Assembly: GCA_023213315.1 (NCBI GenBank)
Contig: JAKCPI010002824.1
Location: forward strand, 124,001-188,000
Direction of reading: 5' to 3'
Source of the DNA: Euborellia annulipes
Taxonomy: Eukaryota; Arthropoda; Insecta; Dermaptera; Anisolabididae
Length of the DNA stretch: 64,000 nucleotides
Part shown: piece after piece, positions 45,501-54,858 of the stretch
Numbering within the stretch: position 1 is the first letter of the stretch
Layout: every line of letters begins with the position of its first letter
The notes under the pieces: generated by a model
Database searches by the model: none
What the model was told of the DNA's origin: nothing
The model's input: the letters and a program-made list of their open reading frames with translations, nothing else
Made by a program: the position numbers and the translations under genes

Positions 45501-47956
45501 TGCGGAAGAAAATTGTTGTTTGATTTTTAAAGGTTATGTGCGAGTCAGCATCAAACTTTCATTTTCACAAAAGAGATAAATAACTTCTTTATTTCTAAAC
45601 AAATGAATAAGACGGCAAATTTGAAGTCAGGTCAAATTTTAAAAATATATTTAAAATTTTTTGAACAGTAATATACCTACCATCTATTGCACTAGTATTT
45701 AGACTAAAGACCGGTAGATAGGCAGCCCAAATGACACACCTACACTAAACATTTTTTTCTAATTAAAACATTCAGATAATTTTTATTTCGATATATCTTG
45801 AAATATTTATTAAAAAGATAAATTTTTATGGTTATTCTTTTGTTTAAAAGGGTCGTTCGGCCTATTGACTGCTTTGAAAAAGGTATTTCTCACACAGACA
45901 AGCTGCCATTTGGGCTGCCTAACTACCGGGCTCTAGTCTCAATACTATTGCATTGCAATAGATGGTACAGTGAGCGCCACAATTAAGTCCCCACCTGATA
46001 GTTTTAGCCTTAAGAATAAGGTATAGTATATGGTAAATGGTGAAATAATTTTAAATTTGAAAAGGTAAAATAAAATCATCTGAACCAGATTTTACGTTTT
46101 ACCTTTTCGGTCATTAAAATTATTTCATTAAACACCATATACTAAACTATATTCTTGAGGCTAAAGCAATCATATGGGGACTTAATTGTGGCACTCACTG
46201 TACATAAAATTTTGTTCGTTTTTGCCCATCTTTCCAATGTCTTTCTCTTCCTAGGAAATAAAAAGAATTCTCTCTCATATTAAATTTTATATAGAGAGAT
46301 AAAAAAAAAAAAAAAAACAATTTATATTTATAAGATTTTTTCATTATATTTAATAAACTGTTCCTATTTTGTTGGGAGCATCGTAATATCAGGAAATTAG
46401 ATGGGAAAACAACAGAGCTTTACAGGGCTTTACACAGACTCAGCATCAAAGTTTAATTTTAATATTCGATAATATCTTTGACCTGTGGCTCAGAAGTAAA
46501 GCATTAGCTTCTGATGACAGAGGTCGGGGGTTCGCATCCCGTCCCAGATTATTTCATATATATAATCAATCAAATAAAATTAATAAGATCAGGGCTTAAT
46601 ATTCCAAAAATAAGACTTGAACAAATAAAAAATCTGGTGGGATGGTCGCACAGCACACAACTTCTTTCTCTAACCTTTGGTAATTGAAAGTTGTGTTCTG
46701 TGCTTATCATATCAGATTTTTTGTGTCAAAATACTACTATAGTATACTTAGTGATCGACAGTATGGTACATACGATTAATCGATTATTTACTGATTATTT
46801 TCTTAAAAAATGTTTATTAAAAAAAAAATCGATTAATAGATTATTTTCGGGCAAAATCCAACCGAAAAGATGGGATGTGACTCGTATACTAAAAAAAAGA
46901 AAAGGTTATAAAAAATTTTCGCAAGGGGAAAAAATGTGAATTTTAGGAAAAAAAAAAAAAAAAAAGGTATAATCGATAATTGATTATTTTTTTCCATTAT
47001 CGAACACTCCTATTCACGATGTGAAGTTTATAAACAGAAAAATATTTATCATGGCAACCATTTCTCCTCTCTTATCATATTATCATCCTGATATATAAAG
47101 CGCTAGCCACTGGCTTCCGTTTTCTGTTCCTGTTTAACTCTCTCTCGCTGATTGGTTAGAGTGAGAGGAAGCGGAGTCAGAGAGAGAAATTTTGCAATTG
47201 CTCGCCTTCGGCAACCCTTTTAAATGGACCCTGTTAGGCATTAGAGCGTCAAGCGCCAGGTACCGAGATTTGAGGAAATTAACATTAAAGTTTTTCTGAT
47301 TGGCATTGTTTTGATTAGATTATACTGTATACTATATTAAGCCGGCCATTCACGATCGCTCCAAATGGATGTCATCCATTCACTACACGACATTCATTTG
47401 TTTTTCCCCACTCACGGTCAGTTTTTGGAGTGACATCGCTCCATTTGGACGGATGGAGCGATTGTGAATGGCCGGCGTAATACTGTATTTTTACACCATT
47501 TTTTTGTCAATTGTGCAAGTAACTTTAAATATAAATTTTTTTAGAACATATTTCATAAAAAAAATACTATTAATTATAGCATTTGAAACAATTGCTTGAC
47601 ACACTAATGCGTAACAGGGTCCATATAGTGCTGGTGCATTGACCCTTCTCCTTTCTAGAACGATATAGGCTATAACAACCACAATTCAATTTTAAATTAT
47701 AATATTTAAAACTCAAAAGAAAAATGTGTCTAACAATTGTAAGTATACTGACCATTAACCCGATGTACTCTGACAGTTCGGCCTCCAAGGGCTGTAAAGG
47801 TGAAGGCAGTCTTGAGACTCAAGTCGAGTTTCACACCCACAACCATATGATCGAGGAGTAAGCGTTTTATTAAATCAGGTCGAGACTTAAGTGTTTCATG
47901 ATTGTCAAGGGCGCCGCCCACGCTGTTCCTCGGCGCGAATATAGTGAATGGCTCAT
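39847..47956 (-). CDS. FAS1-domain extracellular protein (midline fasciclin / TGFBI-like), 3' six exons
   Basis: Spliced minus-strand gene. Recognised exons, in transcript order: 47956-47753, 45423-45034, 43678-43469, 43390-43079, 41718-41512, 40139-39847 (stop TGA at 39849-39847). Every junction has AG/GT signals and every intron is phase 1, so the frame joins without a break into about 537 residues. Domain order: FAS1 repeat A (N-terminal part missing here), a Ser/Pro/Gly-rich linker, FAS1 repeat B, FAS1 repeat C, and a Thr-rich hydrophilic tail with no membrane segment. The family hallmarks are visible three times: FTIFAP, YTVLVP and YTFFVP at the H1 box and LLLDHMVVG, IMVNHFIRG and LLNHFVKG at the H2 box. 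FAS1 proteins are secreted or surface adhesion and matrix proteins that bind integrins or matrix; several N-glycosylation sequons fit that. The start codon, signal peptide and the first half of repeat A were not found. The closest match I recall is arthropod midline fasciclin, but orthology is inferred. Confidence 0.88.
40926..40990 (+). repeat. Possible LINE 3' tail
   Basis: 'taagggcataaaagccatgg' followed by 'cgccctgaag' and a (TAAA)n end resembles 3' ends of jockey/RTE-type LINEs. Located in a FAS1-gene intron, opposite strand. No coding part is attached. Confidence 0.4.
41270..41410. repeat. Intronic fold-back
   Basis: Arms 'atttcgaaggcatttaatag' and inverse, with a second inner pair ('aacaagttataa'/'ttataacttgt'). 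In the intron between the two last FAS1 exons. Contains a CGTTTCG core like the ribozyme-bearing fold-backs, but I could not complete the fold. Confidence 0.6.
41512..41718 (-). CDS. FAS1 repeat C, central exon
   Basis: 207-nt exon between acceptor ttttag and donor GTAAAA. It contains the H1 box YTFFVPIDSAFESS, the helix before LLNHFVKG (H2 box), and the strand TIGNRTIVIHR with a possible N-glycosylation site at NRT. In frame and phase with both neighbours. Confidence 0.86.
42106..42163 (-). ncRNA. Hammerhead-like motif in FAS1-gene intron, sense strand, C3 changed
   Basis: UUGAGGA in place of CUGAGGA; stem II GGUCUC/GAGACC; GAAAC GUC; stem I via AGCU. One core change predicts loss of activity. 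Confidence 0.5.
42152..42217 (+). ncRNA. Hammerhead-like motif, intact core, antisense to the FAS1 gene
   Basis: CUGAGGA, extra U, stem II GGUUU/AGACC, GAAAC GUC. Stem I has AGCU/AGCU next to the core and GCC/GGC beyond an internal loop, the loop layout used for tertiary contacts in type I hammerheads. Confidence 0.6.
42313..42399. repeat. Perfect short palindrome (arms about 40 bp)
   Basis: 'aggaatgaaagttagaagaa' through 'cagccagaattttt', then the exact inverse. Very little spacer, so it is prone to hairpin extrusion. Intronic. Confidence 0.8.
42550..42578. repeat. Poly(A) tract, 29 bp
   Basis: Uninterrupted A run in a FAS1-gene intron. Confidence 0.9.
43079..43390 (-). CDS. FAS1 repeat B end and FAS1 repeat C start
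   Basis: 312-nt exon, acceptor ttttag, donor GTTAGT. It begins with the end of repeat B (LTVNGASIVNGDTPVARG, then IMFIGEVLFV). A short linker rich in Gln and Arg follows, then the first helices of repeat C (SQFLSHAFMALEHQQRFTHI). It plays the same role for the B/C boundary that the 390-nt exon plays for A/B, without the low-complexity linker. Confidence 0.86.
43469..43678 (-). CDS. FAS1 repeat B, central exon
   Basis: 210-nt exon between acceptor gtacag and donor GTATAA. It encodes the H1 box YTVLVPTDHAFQRW, the segment HPIDWGFYPFSVPEF, the H2 box IMVNHFIRG and the strand TLGGREVQF. The Trp- and Tyr-rich insertion after H1 is what suggests the midline-fasciclin branch rather than generic FAS1. 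Confidence 0.87.
43989..44040 (-). ncRNA. Hammerhead-like motif in FAS1-gene intron, sense strand, intact core
   Basis: CUGAAGA, extra U, stem II G-GGUC/GACC, GAAAC GUC. Stem I: GCC/GGC next to the core, a small internal loop, then ACUUC/GAAGU. It would be transcribed within the FAS1 pre-mRNA intron 43679-45033. Confidence 0.6.
44076..44126 (+). ncRNA. Hammerhead-like motif, intact core, weak stem I
   Basis: CUGAAGA, U, GGUC/GACC and GAAAC GUC are all perfect. Stem I pairs only CC/GG plus scattered positions. Antisense to the FAS1 gene. Confidence 0.5.
45034..45423 (-). CDS. FAS1 repeat A end, Ser/Pro/Gly linker, FAS1 repeat B start
   Basis: 390-nt exon. It starts with the end of repeat A (IVVNPRVEVPGGILVIIDGY, the usual final strand pair). 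A low-complexity linker follows with runs of Ser, Pro/Thr and eight or more Gly. It ends with the first helices of repeat B (FLENVSQVLSFLKSGVRVFQ). The reading frame continues five codons past the chosen donor (GTGAGT at 45033-45028) before a stop; the phase-1 donor is preferred because it joins cleanly to the YTVLVP exon. Sequons at NSS, NST and NVS suggest N-glycosylation of the linker region. Confidence 0.83.
45678..45967. repeat. 290-bp fold-back bordered by TACCATCTATTGCA
   Basis: Arms TACCATCTATTGCA...GGCAGCCCAAATG and inverse. The right end abuts the Tc1-type MITE at 45968 and may have supplied its TA target. A single arm occurs at 5076. In a FAS1-gene intron. Confidence 0.7.
45968..46200. 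mobile_element. Tc1-type MITE, 233 bp, TA duplication
   Basis: Terminal repeats CAGTGAGCGCCACAATTAAG and inverse, TA at 45966-45967 and 46201-46202. A further internal arm pair 'tttaccttttcggtca' and partial inverse. Confidence 0.8.
46481..46550 (+). mobile_element. tRNA-derived SINE head (family T)
   Basis: TGTGGCTCAGAAGTAAAGC as A box and GGGGTTCGCATCCC as B box, ending GTCCCAG. Same family as 2841-2916. The anticodon arm is not convincing, so it is not a tRNA gene. Confidence 0.6.
46626..47090 (-). repeat. R1 family copy with an AT-rich insertion
   Basis: Terminal hairpin at 46626-46722. R1 then breaks at about 46780 and resumes at about 47018. The insertion ends CGATAATGG/CACTCCTA-like (hAT-type TAGGAGTG end). 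Confidence 0.6.
47223..47621. mobile_element. GGACCCTGTTA-terminal element, second copy
   Basis: GGACCCTGTTAGGCATTAGA at the left and ACTAATGCGTAACAGGGTCC at the right. Matches the ends of the 16626 element but carries a different passenger (47341-47477). Confidence 0.7.
47341..47477. mobile_element. PIF/Harbinger-like MITE, about 137 bp, TAA duplication
   Basis: Termini GCCGGCCATTCACGATCGCT and inverse; TAA at 47338-47340 and 47478-47480. Located in the first visible FAS1-gene intron. Confidence 0.75.
47753..47956 (-). CDS. FAS1 repeat A, central exon
   Basis: 204-nt exon after a pyrimidine-rich acceptor ending ccatag and before donor GTCAGT. It carries the H1 box (EPFTIFAPRNSVGGAL), the helix LKSRPDLIKRLLLDH, the H2 box and the strand GGRTVRVHRV. 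Phase 1 at both ends. Its length matches the equivalent exons of repeats B (210 nt) and C (207 nt). It is the most 5' exon I can support. Confidence 0.85.
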
Positions 47957-48169
47957 CTATGGATAAAAAAGAAAATGCACATATATCATCGGTAATAATA
48001 TTCATATTATAATATAATTAGTAGATTAATAAAATATGAATAAATTAAATCTGGGTCACTCACAGACGGGACGAGTGGTACCTCCGTGGCCCTTCAATAT
48101 TATTATAGTTATAATAATTGAACTTTTTAATTAAATAAAGAGGCTATTGTATTTAAACAATATATAGAA

Positions 48170-48855
48170 AAAAATCTGGTGTGACTGGCGCACAGCACAC
48201 AACTTTCTCTTACCTTCGGTAATCGAATGTTGTGTACTGTGCTTGTCTCACCAGATTTTTTGTGTTGACATGTATTTAGTTTCCGACAGTACGGTACATT
48301 CGATTTTCAAGATGTAAAATTTATAAGTATGGGAAAATATTTATATTTTGTTACCATGGCAACCGTTTCTTCTATCTTTTCTATGGAGAACAAGAGTAAA
48401 GTGGTCTTCAGAAGATTTCAATCACAAAATGAGAATATACATTTTATAGAGAATCTAACAAATAATTGATTTTTGAATTTTAAAAAAAATCGTTGGAGCA
48501 AATTTTGAGAAAATCGAAAAAAACTGAAAAAGTACATCAGTAAAGTACTAGTACTCTTTGGCCGATTTTGATTAAAAGCTTATTTTTCCGGTCCCGGGGG
48601 ATGTTTAACTTAAATATAAAATTTCAGCCTCATAGCTCAATTCCTTCATGCTTAAAAGTGAACACAGACACACAGACACACGGACACACAGACACACACA
48701 CAGACAGACCATGTCGCGAAAACCACTTTTTTGGATTCAGGGGACCTCAAAACGTGAAGATCCATCAAAATCTCGACATCGAATTTTTGACATGAATCCA
48801 ATACTTTCTCTCTATATATATATTACATATATACATAGGTAAGAGAAAGTAAAAA
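48170..48855 (-). repeat. R1 family, complete reference copy, empty SINE site
   Basis: Reads from the terminal hairpin (48170-48260) through every R1 landmark to the CTTTCTCT/AGAGAAAGTA start hairpin. At the SINE site it has 'tttcaagatgtaaaatttat' uninterrupted. It is the best copy for defining R1 (about 690 bp). Confidence 0.8.
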
Positions 48856-49304
48856 GCGTGCAGCCAGGTAATCAGTCTCCACGAAATTAAACTCTGTTAA
48901 GGAAACAGTTTCAGTTTTAATGAAATAAAGACATCCGCAGTCCAATAGTCGAGAGAATGAACTCGAATGACAGAGCATTGAGTCAAATCGTGGAGTTATC
49001 AATTTGGTATGTATTATTAAGCTTATACATAAATTATTTATACAAAATACAATGCAATGCTTTTTAGGGTATACAATGCGCAAAGTTTGCCTCGTTCTAA
49101 TCAAAATAGTAAATATGTGACCCTTCACATGAAAAGGTACCAAATCTTCATCTGAGTCAAAATTGAGTTCTTATGCTTTCTGTACAGAACACATCCTGCT
49201 GAGCAAGCCGGTATTTTTGGAATTTTTTTTATTTTTTGTATGGAAGATAAGAATTTTTAAAATTTTGGTTATGAAAAACCTAGTTTAGAGTTTTAAGTTT
49301 GTTT

Positions 49305-49552
49305 TTTCAATTGAATCGTTTATTTCAGAAACCACCTAAGCGACAAAATTTCAAATCATGTGTTTTTGGTGCTATTGTACAATTTAAAGGTAAATACATC
49401 TTTTAGATTATCCCAATAGCATGTTTTTGATTTGGTAAAAAAATATTTGAAGGAGACTAGACCTATACTTAAGCTGCAAAACAGTTTTCTTTAGTTTTCC
49501 GAAAGTTGAAAAAAGGGCACTTAGGTGGTTTCTGAAATAAACGATTCAATTT
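49305..49552. mobile_element. MITE with about 30-bp terminal repeats
   Basis: 'gaatcgtttatttcagaaac' and the exact inverse 'gtttctgaaataaacgattc', 150-200 bp apart. Target duplication not resolved. Confidence 0.65.
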
Positions 49553-50119
49553 TTTTATATAAAATAAATCGAATCTGATTAATCGAATGCTTTATCATAT
49601 AAGATGAAGAACTAGAAAATTGGAATCAGTATTAAAAAAAAAAAAATTGATTTTTTTTATTTGAGATGAAAACACGATTCATATATCACAGTCGGTCACT
49701 GTAGGAGCTGTGAGGGACCATCCCCTCTCTCTCCCTCCCCCACTTATCAAATCAAATCCCACTCTTGATTAAATTAAAAAAAATAAATATTGAATAATTG
49801 TGAAAATTTAAAAGCTAATTAAAAAAACAAACAAACAATATCCAATTAAGATAATTAGAAATGGAATTGGTAATCCAAATAAAAAAAATCTGGACTGGTT
49901 GGTTGCACAGCACACAACTTTCTCTTACCTTTGGTTAGGGGCGTATATAGAAATTTTTTCGCAGGAGGGGTGCCCGAACTCATTTTCAAATACCCCCCCC
50001 CTCCCCATATACAAAAAATATTTTTAAAATACCGAATATACCTCAGCCCCGAGGGGCCCGGGCCTTCATCTCAAAGACAAATTTTAATTAAATTTTTTTT
50101 AGGATCTCAAACCAGGTGA

Positions 50120-50316
50120 TTCAATCTCAGCTTCCACATAGATTCCAGGTTTAGGTAGATGGATTTTTCAATTTATAATAATAATAAGAGAAGATGAAGA
50201 AAAATAGACTTTATTCGGCCCAAAAAATAATGAGAGAAATTTTGTTTACCTTATTTATAAATTGAAAAATCCATCTAACTAAACCTGGAATCTGTGTGGA
50301 AGCTGAGATTGAATTA
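50120..50316. repeat. Nested fold-back, 197 bp
   Basis: 'attcaatctcagcttccaca' through 'ggatttttcaatttataa', then the inverse. Sits inside the 855-bp element. Confidence 0.7.
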
Positions 50317-50320
50317 TAGT

Positions 50321-50516
50321 GGAGAATTGGAGATATCAGCCAAATTGGAATTGTCCAGGTTAATAAAACTCCCAGGATAAGACGTTTCGGCCTGAATTTA
50401 TTTGGCCATCTTCAGTTATCGGGAATTATACCAGTTACACGTCTTATCCTGGGAGTTTTATTAACCTGGACAATCCCAATTTGGCTAATATCTCCAATTC
50501 TCCACTATAATCACAT
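50321..50516. repeat. Nested fold-back with one hammerhead-like motif
   Basis: 'gtggagaattggagatatca' ... 'cccaggataagacgt' and inverse. The loop holds the minus-strand ribozyme-like motif at 50371-50423. Confidence 0.7.
50371..50423 (-). ncRNA. Hammerhead-like motif, intact core
   Basis: CUGAAGA, extra U, stem II GGCC/GGCC, GAAAC GUC. Stem I GAUAA/UUAUC (5 bp), internal loop, CCC/GGG. Confidence 0.62.
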
Positions 50517-50863
50517 CACAGTCACAACCTCAAAAGCAGCAGAGATTGAATTTTTTTAATCCAAATTTTTTCTGATTTTACCTGAGCTCCAAGGGGCCCG
50601 GCTCTCTCAGATATTTTTATTAAAAAATTGCTTATATATTAATATATTTAATTTTTTTTTATTTCTTGTATTTATGCCACTCACTTTTTCAAACAAAAAT
50701 ATAGATATTGGCTATATACCCGTAAATATGTATAGTTTCGAAAAATTTCGGGGGAGGGGGGGGGGGGCGCCCCGCTTATATACGCCCCTGCTTTTGGTAA
50801 GGGAAAGTTGTGTTCTGTGTTTGTCACACCAGTGTCGACATATGTTTAGTTTCCACCGATATA

Positions 50864-51024
50864 TTTTTTTTTTTAATCACTCACACTTTTTTCTCATTCA
50901 CACTCACACTCCCACACACATTCACAGAATCCTTTCAGTAACTTAGGCCATATAAGACTTTGACGATAACCGTTATACAGTATTAATAATATATATAACT
51001 TGGGGTCCAGACATTCTTATTTAC
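50864..51024 (-). mobile_element. tRNA-derived SINE (family S), head missing
   Basis: Poly(T), CA-rich tail, 'gacgataaccgttat' core and 'ggggtccagacatt' remain; the tRNA-like head is absent. Confidence 0.7.
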
Positions 51025-51039
51025 AAGCAGAGATCAAGA

Positions 51040-51170
51040 ACTGAAAAGCTTTTGGTAAACATCGCACTATTAGGGGGGGGGGGGCTCTAGGGGGGAGCCA
51101 ATATTTTTTTCTTGAATAGTGGGTGTGCAAAGTTGTGCGCTCGGCTTAGTCCGACCCTTTATTTGATATA
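51040..51170 (+). repeat. Short copy of the element at 59592-59905
   Basis: 'caagaactgaaaagcttttg', a G run and 'gtgcgctcggcttagtccga' match 59592-59905. The middle, about 180 bp in the other copy, is deleted. Confidence 0.6.
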
Positions 51171-51912
51171 AAATACATCGATTTTGATGAATCGGATATT
51201 TCATCATATCAGATGAAGAACTAGAGAATCGGAGTCAGTAATAAAAAAAAAATCGATTTTTTTAAACTTTTTTAGAAAATCGCCCCTGAAAATTTATCCC
51301 AGTGAAGATTTGGTACCTTTTCATGTGGACGGTCACATATTTATTTCAAATAAAAATTAAATATATTCAAAATAAATCATCATCAATCATCTCATAAAAA
51401 TTCTTCTTCGTAATGAATTTTCGGCTAGCCTAAACAAAGGTGTAATAATTTACTTTAATAATAGTTGTCGTGTTTTTGTTTAGGATAGGACAGGAATTAT
51501 ATTAACGAGAAAGGAGATGAGAGAAAAAAAAAAAGAGTTGGTAATAAAAAGCAGCCGGAGGCTCTCATCTCCGAGGCACAGAACGAATTAGAATGTTCTC
51601 GTTCCGAATGTTAATGATAACATGATCATCATTCCTTTTCTCTGGTCCATTGTGGTTAACTGTTAACTGTTATTTGAACACGTCTTACGGGGACAAAAAC
51701 GACCCCAACCGGGTCTCGAGTTTGGACTGGCTACGCTGACTATTTTCGGCTGTCTGTCTCTTTTGTGTTTATTTGTGGCTCGTTTTTTTTCCCCCTGATT
51801 CTAATTATTTTTGTTTTATTGTGTGTCCATTCAACTGCATGGAGTTTTTTTTAATCAACCCAATCAAACAAAAAAAAAAAAAAAAAATGGAAAAATGTTT
51901 TGGCTTTTGATA

Positions 51913-52489
51913 GATATTTAGTTCCCGACATGACAGTACGGAACATATGAATTCAGATGTAAAATTTATAAGTATGGGAAAATATTTATATTTTGTTACC
52001 ATGGCAACCATTTCTCCTATCTTCCCTATGAAATACAAGAGTAAAGTGGTCTTCAGAAGATTTCAATTGCAAAATGAGAATATACATTTGAAAGAGCATC
52101 TAAAAAATAATTGATTTTTGAATTTTAAAAAAAATCGTTGGAGCAAATTTTGAGAAAATCGAAAAAAACTGAAAAAGTACATCAGTAAAGTGCTAGTACT
52201 CTTTGGCCGATTTTGATTAAAAGCTTATTTTCCGGTCCCGGGGGGTGTTTAACTTAAATATAAAATTTCAACCTCGTAGCTCAATTCCTTCATGCTTAAA
52301 ATTGAACACACACACACACACCCACACGCCCACCCACCCACAGACAGACCATGTCGCGAAAACCACTTTTTGGATTCAGGGGACCTCAAAACGTGAAGAT
52401 CCATCAAAATCTCGACATCGAATTTTTGACATGAATCCAATACTTTCTCTCTCTATATATTACATATATACATAGGTAAGAGAAAGTAA
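51913..52489 (-). repeat. R1 family, near-complete copy
   Basis: Body complete, with a (CA)n/(CCCA)n microsatellite slot and the CTTTCTCT start hairpin. The 3' terminal hairpin is absent; the sequence starts at 'agatatttagttcccgacat'. Confidence 0.75.
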
Positions 52490-52629
52490 TAACTCTGGGC
52501 TAAAAGAGTAGCATGGAATTCAAACTTGATATCTATTAATAGCGAAGTGACAGTCTGTCAATTCCCGTTGAGCTGGATTTTTAATTGTGATGTCACACTT
52601 GCTCGGAGATGAGTAATTTGCGAATTTGT

Positions 52630-52935
52630 TATTTTTTCTCGGAACCGACCGAAGTTTTGGTTTCAGCCAAAAATCTTGGTTTCGGGTTCGGCAAAAAGCC
52701 TGGCCGAAATCTGAATCTGAAAAGATGAGATGAGACTCGTATAAAATGGAGTAATTGTTTGAGTCACGAGGGAAAATTTATTAAAAAGAAAAAACAAAAG
52801 GTAAAATGATATGAATTTTGTAAGGAAATTTTAAGAAAAAGTTAAAAGCAAGTTTCGGTTTCGGGCGAAACCAAAATTGAAGCCGAAATTCGGTTTGGAC
52901 TGAAAATCTTTTTTGGGTCGGACTCTATGCTAGGG
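52630..52935. mobile_element. Diverged relative of the TTTCGG-rich hAT-type MITE at 62834
   Basis: Starts GGAACCGACCGAAGTTTTGG and ends TTTTGGGTCGGACTCTA, with many 'tttcggtttcgg' units inside. No exact 8-bp duplication found. Confidence 0.6.
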
Positions 52936-52939
52936 CTTA

Positions 52940-54250
52940 AGGGTTTGTTTCCCGTTCCAAAAATTTATTTCAATTATATTGGAAATAAATAGGTGGATGT
53001 CAAGAAAGACAATAAAAACTTAAATTTGATAAAATTATAAGATGTAGAGGTCTCACTTCCCACCCATCCCATTTATTTAATAATAGCTATCATTTTATTT
53101 AAAATTATGATGGCATTAGCTGCCGAAAAAGGGTAAAAAATTGTTTACCCCTGTATATTACGCATAAAGAGAACAAAAGATGATGGTTTGGTTGCCTATC
53201 TATCTATCAATTAAATTTTTTATTTTAATAAATTTTGAATATTTGATTAACTGCTATAAATAAAAACTCTTGATTTCAGGTTTATTCCAATAAGAAAAAC
53301 GTTTTCTGAGGCGATATCCTGGCATAAATCACAAAACATTCTTAACTGAACTAAGGTAAGCCTGCTAGATGAAAGATTCTTGTATATGAATTTACACCAG
53401 AGAGCATCAACTCTTAAATAGAATTATATTATTTTAAAATTCAGCTCTCCTCTAATTTTTATTATAACTAGTTAAAACTAGAATTTACTGCTAAACAAGT
53501 TTGTATTTTTGAGTTTTTTACTTTCATGCAATCTACAAACAATTTTTAAATGATATAGCAATTTAAATTTTTGGTGATTTCGGTTTATTTATGACCATTC
53601 AGTTCCAACATTTTGTAATATTTTTTTTTAAATTTGTTTTAGGTCTTTTTCAGCATCTGAAGTCATTTAGACCACGTCCATATTTATTTCAATTCGTATC
53701 CAATTCTATAGAAATTTCTCGTTTGGGAAGGGATACTGTGGACTTGATAATAATGGCTACTGTTATCCTGGAATCCTCGACATTTGGCATCAGAAACTAT
53801 GGCTCTACCTCTAAGTCATAGGTATATAAATGAACTTTTAATTAAAATACAGTTAAATTTAATTATTTATACAACAGGTGAGTTATTAACATGCCATCGG
53901 TCAGATGTATAAAAGTTATTCTAGAAATAAAAAACAAAATGAGCCGGGATCATCATCAATGCAACGTCAACCCTTCAAAAAATATCTTCTAATAAAAGTG
54001 ACATTTGAGGATAAAGACTGGATTTATTTCTCTAATCTTTTAAACCAACTAATTTTAAATTAAACAATTAAACAATCTACATACTGTATTTATGAAGATA
54101 ACATTTTATAGACGCCTTTGTATTATAGACTATTATTTATTATCAATAAAATTTTATCGTTGATTTGAATATTTTAGCAATATTTCCTGTGGCGAAGATC
54201 GAGGTTTTATTTACATTTATTAATTAAAGCGATATGCAAATAAATTTATT
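52940..54250. other. AT-rich, repeat fragments only
   Basis: Holds the inverted GTTAGGCAACC copy and the 53643 short repeat. No gene seen. Confidence 0.4.
53100..53205 (-). repeat. GTTAGGCAACC-type repeat, inverted copy
   Basis: Reverse of 590-700: 'gattgtttacccctgtatat'-type block and 'gatggtttggttgcctatc'. Confidence 0.5.
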
Positions 54251-54364
54251 ATTAGGGGAATTCTTAATTATAGACCACATTTTTGTTATTAATTATTTAT
54301 TAAAAATATAAATACTGTACAACGTTTCGACTGCTTATTCTGAGTCTGCACCCGTTTAAGTGCA

Positions 54365-54412
54365 CAGTACTTGAAAACTGCTATAGAATAAGCAGTCGAA
54401 ACGTTGTACAGT
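54365..54412 (+). ncRNA. Hammerhead-derived motif of family F, core decayed
   Basis: UUGAAAA box, stem II GACUGC-like with one mismatch, GAAAC GUU, stem I GUAC/GUAC. The opposite arm at 54313-54355 has lost its 5' half. Confidence 0.45.
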
Positions 54413-54524
54413 ATTTATTAGATTTAAACTTCCTACCGTAGGCTCAAGTTGAAGCATTATGCATATATGAAAGGTAAAATACACTAGGTTATGTGTTACA
54501 AGGTTTTTTATTAATTAAAATTAA

Positions 54525-54566
54525 CACTTAATACGTATTTCGACATTATTGTCATCATCAGAAGTG
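54525..54566 (-). ncRNA. Compact hammerhead-like motif, intact core
   Basis: 42 nt. Stem I CACUU/AAGUG; CUGAUGA; extra U; stem II GACA-AUAA-UGUC; GAAA with the palindromic stem III AUAC/GUAU; cleavage at UUU-type UH. Every conserved core base is present. Confidence 0.65.
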
Positions 54567-54697
54567 GTTTTCTAAAATGAATACATCGTGAAGTTATGTA
54601 TATTAATATAGATAACTTCACGATGTATTCATTTTAGAAAACCATTACACTACACACTAGGTTATGTGTTTCAAGGTTTTTTATTAATTAAAATTAA

Positions 54698-54737
54698 CAC
54701 TTAATACGTATTTCGACATTATTGATCATCAGAAGTG
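54698..54737 (-). ncRNA. Compact hammerhead-like motif, stem II broken
   Basis: Same as the 54525 motif but two bases (GA) are missing from the 5' side of stem II, so stem II cannot pair. Confidence 0.55.
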
Positions 54738-54858
54738 GTTTTCTAAAATGAATACATCGTGAAGTTATGTATTTAATGTAGTGGTTTTCTAAAATGAATA
54801 CATCGTGAAGTTATGTATTTAATGTAGATAACTTCACGATGTATTCATTTTAGAAAAC

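Larger units (their letters stand above)
49936..50790. mobile_element. hAT-type element, 855 bp, containing two fold-backs
   Basis: Termini TAGGGGCGTATATAG and CTTATATACGCCCCTG; flanks CCTTTGGT (49928-49935) and CTTTTGGT (50791-50798) differ by one base. It interrupts the loop of an R1 terminal hairpin. Nested fold-backs at 50120-50316 and 50321-50516. Confidence 0.8.
49115..51345. repeat. Inverted flanks around a nested repeat cluster
   Basis: 'cacatgaaaaggtaccaaat' at about 49128 recurs inverted at about 51315 ('atttggtaccttttcatgtg'). 'atgaagaactaga' occurs at both 49600 and 51210. Confidence 0.5.
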
